DNA of 33,289 nucleotides from Rhodospirillaceae bacterium (GTDB taxonomy: Bacteria > Pseudomonadota > Alphaproteobacteria > Thalassobaculales > Thalassobaculaceae). The stretch covers positions 1-33,289 of the forward strand of contig PAQA01000037.1 of NCBI GenBank assembly GCA_002709155.1, written 5' to 3'. Both the position numbers and the translations under genes were made by a program. Positions 30,439 through 33,289 of the stretch are shown here, in pieces (positions within the stretch are counted from its first letter, which is position 1; each line of letters opens with the position of its first letter). The notes under the pieces are model-generated. The model had not been told where the DNA came from. It ran no database searches and worked only from the letters and a program-made list of their open reading frames with translations.

Positions 30439-30969
30439 ATGAGTGAAAGTGACAATGGAAATACTCTGGGGAATAATGCCCAATCATCAACAGATGATGT
30501 TCTAAAGCGTTTAGAGACATTGGGCATTGCTTCTACCACCTACGATCATCCTCCTTTATTTACAGTGGAGGATTCTAAGTCTTTACGTGGACCTATACCA
30601 GGAGATCATCTTAAAAACCTTTTTTTGCGCGGCAAAAAAAGTCAGATGTGGTTGATTGTTTGCCGTGAAGATCTCGTAGTCAATTTAAAAGAGATTGGAT
30701 CGAGACTGGGAGGGCAACGACTTTCGTTTGGCAGCCCTGAACGTCTATTTAAATATTTGGGTGTAATTCCAGGAGCGGTATCACCATTTGCATTAATAAA
30801 TGATGTAAATCAGGATGTTGATGTAATTCTGGATAAGGGCATGATGTCATCCTCTCTTTTAAATTTCCATCCAATAACAAATGAAAAAACGACATCTATA
30901 AGTCCAGATGACCTTCTAAAATACATTGGGTCATGTGGACATCAACCAAAAATAATTGATTTAGAGTAA
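30439..30969 (+). CDS. Prolyl-tRNA editing protein (ProX/PrdX-type, YbaK fold)
   Basis: A free-standing aminoacyl-tRNA editing domain of 176 residues. It removes wrongly attached alanine (or another small amino acid) from tRNA-Pro. Family features are TYDHPPLFTVEDSKSLRG at the N-terminus, HLKNLFLRGKKSQMWLIV with the catalytic lysine region, RLGGQRLSFGSPERLFKYLG and IPGAVSPFALINDVNQDVDV, then LNFHPITNEKTTSISPDDLL. The match is to the PrdX/ProXp-ala group rather than Cys-editing YbaK. The first 25 residues are a polar extension. AAAAAGAGAT precedes the ATG. CnoX follows after 71 bases on the same strand. Confidence 0.92.
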   Translation: MSESDNGNTLGNNAQSSTDDVLKRLETLGIASTTYDHPPLFTVEDSKSLRGPIPGDHLKNLFLRGKKSQMWLIVCREDLVVNLKEIGSRLGGQRLSFGSPERLFKYLGVIPGAVSPFALINDVNQDVDVILDKGMMSSSLLNFHPITNEKTTSISPDDLLKYIGSCGHQPKIIDLE

Positions 30970-31040
30970 ACTTGTGAGGATGGGTTGTCCTGAAGATTAT
31001 AACGACCATATACTAGGGGTCTACTCGGGGAGGAATTAAT

Positions 31041-31961
31041 ATGGAATCGGCAGATAACGGTATTACTAGAAGCGATGGCAACCCTGTTGAAAATGCCGTT
31101 AAAGACGCGACAACAGCAACATTTATGTCAGATGTCGTCGAGGCATCAACCACTGTGCCTGTTATTGTTGATTTCTGGGCTCCATGGTGTGGACCTTGCA
31201 AACAGCTTGGCCCAATTTTAGAAAAAGTAGTGAAAGAATCAAATGGCCTGGTAAAACTCGTCAAAATAGATATAGACCAAAACCCTGAAATAGCGCAGCA
31301 GATGAGAGTGCAGTCGATTCCTGCGGTCTTCGCATTTAAGGGGGGGCAGCCGGTAGATGGCTTTGCAGGTGCTCTGCCCGAAAGTAAAATACGCGAGTTT
31401 GTAAAAAAATTAACAGATGGTGAGGCGGGAGATTCACCAATTGCCGAAGCTCTAGATGCAGCTGAAGCTATGTTGGAGCAGGGAGAGTTTCAGGAAGCCA
31501 GTGCTTTATTTAGTCAAATTCTTCAACATGATGCCACAAGTACCAGGGCTATAGCTGGGCTTTGTAAGGCCCTCATTGCTTTGGGGGAAGGTGAAAAAGC
31601 GGAAGAATTATTGGATGGTTTATCGGAAGACCAGAAAAAAACTTCTGAGATCCAGGCAGTTGTTTCACAAATGGAACTAGCTCAGGCTAGCTCAGAGGTG
31701 GGCGACTTGGTCGACCTTCGTGCCTCAGTTGAACAAGACCCTAAAAACCCTGAAAACCACTTTAATTTGGCCATGGCATTATATGGCAGCAGTGACAATG
31801 AGGGGGCTGTTGACCATCTCCTCGAAAGCATAAGGATCAACAGGGCATGGAATGAGGAAGCTGCGAGAAAACAGCTGATCAAATTATTTGGTATATTTGG
31901 TCCAACGGACCCTTTGACATCAGACGCTAGAAAGCGCCTATCATCAATATTATTTTCATAG
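31041..31961 (+). CDS. cnoX: CnoX/YbbN thioredoxin-TPR chaperedoxin
   Basis: A 306-residue fusion of thioredoxin (about 22-130) and TPR-like repeats (about 145-300). VIVDFWAPWCGPCKQLGPIL has the full CxxC (C50, C53), and SIPAVFAFKGGQPVDGFAGA carries the cis-proline. E. coli CnoX lacks the redox cysteine pair, whereas the Caulobacter protein keeps it and acts as both holdase and thioredoxin; this protein is of the latter type. The C-terminal part (LDAAEAMLEQGEFQEASALF, NPENHFNLAMALYGSSDNEG) is helical repeat. GGGAGGAATTAAT before the ATG is a strong ribosome-binding site. It heads the run CnoX, LON protein, Trm112-like, DUF971, which is common in Alphaproteobacteria. Confidence 0.94.
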   Translation: MESADNGITRSDGNPVENAVKDATTATFMSDVVEASTTVPVIVDFWAPWCGPCKQLGPILEKVVKESNGLVKLVKIDIDQNPEIAQQMRVQSIPAVFAFKGGQPVDGFAGALPESKIREFVKKLTDGEAGDSPIAEALDAAEAMLEQGEFQEASALFSQILQHDATSTRAIAGLCKALIALGEGEKAEELLDGLSEDQKKTSEIQAVVSQMELAQASSEVGDLVDLRASVEQDPKNPENHFNLAMALYGSSDNEGAVDHLLESIRINRAWNEEAARKQLIKLFGIFGPTDPLTSDARKRLSSILFS

Positions 31962-32003
31962 CACTTTTGATACCCAACTGTGTAATTATAGGGAGAGCAC
32001 TTT

Positions 32004-32669
32004 TTGACTGGGTCAGGATTTTCTACAGAGTTCTATAATCTGCCCGCATCGCTGCCCGTGTTTCCTTTGGGTGGGGTTTTGCTATTACCTTATGGTAGAC
32101 TTCCGCTAAATATTTTTGAACAACGTTATTTGGACATGATGGATGATGCGCTTAGATCAGAGAGGCTAATAGGTATCATTCAACCAACCAGCGAAACTGA
32201 AAGTCAGCAGAAAACTCCCTCACTTTATAAAACGGGGTGCGCGGGTAGAATAACGGCGTTTTCGGAAACAGAGGATGGTCGTTATCTTATTACGTTACTT
32301 GGCATTTGTCGTTTTAACATCGAACAAGAAATTGATTCTACGAGGGGATATCGACGCATAGTGCCGAACTGGGAGCCATTTCGCTCTGATGTCGAAAAAA
32401 CCGATAAGTTTGATATGGATAAAGAACGTTTGATGGCTGCTCTTAGGGGTTATTTCGAAAAAAAGACTATTGATGCGGATTGGGAAGCTATAAATCGGAT
32501 GAACAATGCTGAGCTAATAACCACCTTGTCTATGATTTGCCCGTTCACTGCAACCGAACAGCAAGCTCTTCTCGTTGCCGAAAAAGTCGAAGATAGGGCA
32601 TCTACTATGATTTCATTATTGGAGATGGCCAACCATGAGGGAGATGGCATAGAAGATGTCAGGCATTGA
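32004..32669 (+). CDS. LON N-terminal substrate-binding domain protein
   Basis: A 221-residue stand-alone LON (PUA-like) domain without the ATPase or protease parts. [20 protein letters not shown] and [14 protein letters not shown] are the hallmark opening. [20 protein letters not shown], then [13 protein letters not shown] and the acidic helical C-terminal half follow. It probably binds unfolded or specific substrates as an adaptor; the mechanism is unknown. The start is a TTG with GGGAGAG about 6 bases upstream. It lies 42 bases after CnoX and overlaps the Trm112-like gene by 14 bases, which points to an operon. Confidence 0.92.
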   Translation: MTGSGFSTEFYNLPASLPVFPLGGVLLLPYGRLPLNIFEQRYLDMMDDALRSERLIGIIQPTSETESQQKTPSLYKTGCAGRITAFSETEDGRYLITLLGICRFNIEQEIDSTRGYRRIVPNWEPFRSDVEKTDKFDMDKERLMAALRGYFEKKTIDADWEAINRMNNAELITTLSMICPFTATEQQALLVAEKVEDRASTMISLLEMANHEGDGIEDVRH

Positions 32670-32856
32670 TAAAGGCGAACGTACGATAGACCCAAAATTG
32701 TTGGAAATACTAGTGTGTCCACTTACAAAAACGCCACTTATTTATAGCAGGGAAACGCAGGAGCTTATTAGTGAGCAAGCGTGTTTGGCTTATCCTATAA
32801 GGAATGGGGTGCCAATAATGTTAGTTGATGAGGCCCGTAATACAAATTTAGATTAA
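32656..32856 (+). CDS. Trm112/UPF0434 (YcaR-like) family protein
   Basis: A 66-residue protein with [40 protein letters not shown] and LVDEAR, the full UPF0434/Trm112 pattern. In eukaryotes and archaea Trm112 activates methyltransferases. The bacterial protein's role is unclear. The second zinc-ligand cysteine of CPxC is Thr here (CPLT), as in other alphaproteobacterial members I recall, so zinc binding is doubtful. It overlaps the LON gene by 14 bases and is 19 bases from the DUF971 gene. Confidence 0.93.
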   Translation: MSGIDKGERTIDPKLLEILVCPLTKTPLIYSRETQELISEQACLAYPIRNGVPIMLVDEARNTNLD

Positions 32857-32875
32857 ACGTTGGCAGAGATTTCAG

Positions 32876-33247
32876 ATGAACGGTTTTTCAGCGAAGACAT
32901 GGCCTTTGGAGATTAGGGTCAAGTCAAAAGAAAAAGTGTTGGAAGTAGATTTTGATGATGGAGCATCGTTCGCGATAGCTGCCGAACTATTGAGAGTTGA
33001 AAGTCCTTCTGCAGAGATACAGGGACACGGATCAGGGCAAAAGGTAACACTGGCAGGCCGAAGACATGTTAGCATATTGAATGTTGAGCCCGTTGGTAAC
33101 TATGCTATCAAAATTAGTTTTGATGATCTCCATGACACCGGCATATTCTCATGGCAATATTTATATGAGCTGGGCACCAATCAAGAAGATCTTCTGGACA
33201 GCTATGTAGCGCGGCTCGATGAACTAGGCCTAAGCCGGGACCCGTGA
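32876..33247 (+). CDS. DUF971 (gamma-butyrobetaine hydroxylase N-terminal-like) protein
   Basis: A 123-residue DUF971 protein. WPLEIRVKSKEKVLEVDFDD is the family opening, followed by AELLRVESPSAEIQGHG, then VEPVGNYAIKISFDDLHDTG and IFSWQYLYELG. The domain also forms the N-terminus of gamma-butyrobetaine hydroxylase and is linked to iron-sulfur protein assembly factors in some bacteria; the function of the free form is unknown. GGCAGAGAT precedes the ATG. It is the last visible gene of the CnoX run. The remaining 42 bases of the window show nothing I can assign. Confidence 0.93.
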   Translation: MNGFSAKTWPLEIRVKSKEKVLEVDFDDGASFAIAAELLRVESPSAEIQGHGSGQKVTLAGRRHVSILNVEPVGNYAIKISFDDLHDTGIFSWQYLYELGTNQEDLLDSYVARLDELGLSRDP

Positions 33248-33289
33248 CTTTATGGCAATGTGCCTCGTAGTAATAGCGGCAGAGACCCC

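Overview
The window is AT-rich, densely packed DNA that reads as an alphaproteobacterial chromosome, probably from a free-living, possibly marine relative of the Rhodospirillales or SAR116 type. The order is an inference and is not secure. The evidence for the class is a CcrM-type GANTC methyltransferase next to RNase HII, a PodJ-like polar scaffold with the PWSVKGID-type N-terminal module, the ETF-QO / TPR lipoprotein / IspE gene order, a redox-active CnoX followed by LON-domain, Trm112-like and DUF971 genes, and a DUF4169 relic. No rRNA, CRISPR array, transposase, integrase or phage gene is visible. No gene-free stretch exceeds 300 bases.

Layout. 1-1191: two divergent sulfotransferases, the first cut by the window edge. 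1254-4521: a YggS-type PLP protein, an L,D-transpeptidase with an uncharacterised partner, and RibA. 4752-7659: a DUF427 protein, an orphan OmpR-type regulator, a metallo-beta-lactamase-fold hydrolase and a SAM methyltransferase. 7681-10173: tRNA-Gln, a small protein carrying only the PodJ-type N-terminal module, then a full PodJ-like protein (N-terminal module, one membrane segment, Sel1 repeats, peptidoglycan-binding domain) that is split by a -1 frameshift at a run of nine A. 10205-14486: ispE, a TPR lipoprotein and ETF-QO on the minus strand. 14597-17914: family-4-like uracil-DNA glycosylase, Slt-type lytic transglycosylase, MoaB. 17894-20427: two small glycosyltransferases (TIGR04282 and TIGR04283 types) divergent from an APH-fold kinase. 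20430-22510: a decayed DUF4169 gene, rnhB and ccrM. 22472-28446: an MFS transporter and an accessory catabolic-looking block (two alpha/beta hydrolases, rhodanese, acyl-CoA-dehydrogenase-like flavoenzyme, ABM monooxygenase, SCP2-like protein, flavoprotein remnant). 28597-30132: a cysteine synthase and a small dimeric-barrel protein. 30185-33247: tRNA-Gly, a prolyl-tRNA editing protein, CnoX, LON-domain protein, Trm112-like protein and a DUF971 protein.

How the genes fit together. Much of the window is housekeeping: cofactors (riboflavin, isoprenoid precursors, molybdopterin, PLP), DNA maintenance (UDG, RNase HII, CcrM), cell-wall remodelling (L,D-transpeptidase, lytic transglycosylase, PodJ-like protein) and protein quality control (CnoX, LON domain, ProX editing). 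The main points for a second look are: (i) the PodJ-like locus, where the N-terminal module and even the promoter layout (TTAACA-18-TATAAT) appear twice in tandem and the second gene changes frame on an A9 run; (ii) a DUF4169 relic with a frameshift on an A7 run plus a conserved Arg codon turned into TGA; (iii) a compact catabolic block with a flavoprotein reduced to its FAD-binding N-terminus; (iv) a candidate CtrA box and GANTC site in front of ccrM. Because several reading-frame breaks each need one extra A, sequencing or assembly error has to be excluded before any recoding or slippage is proposed.
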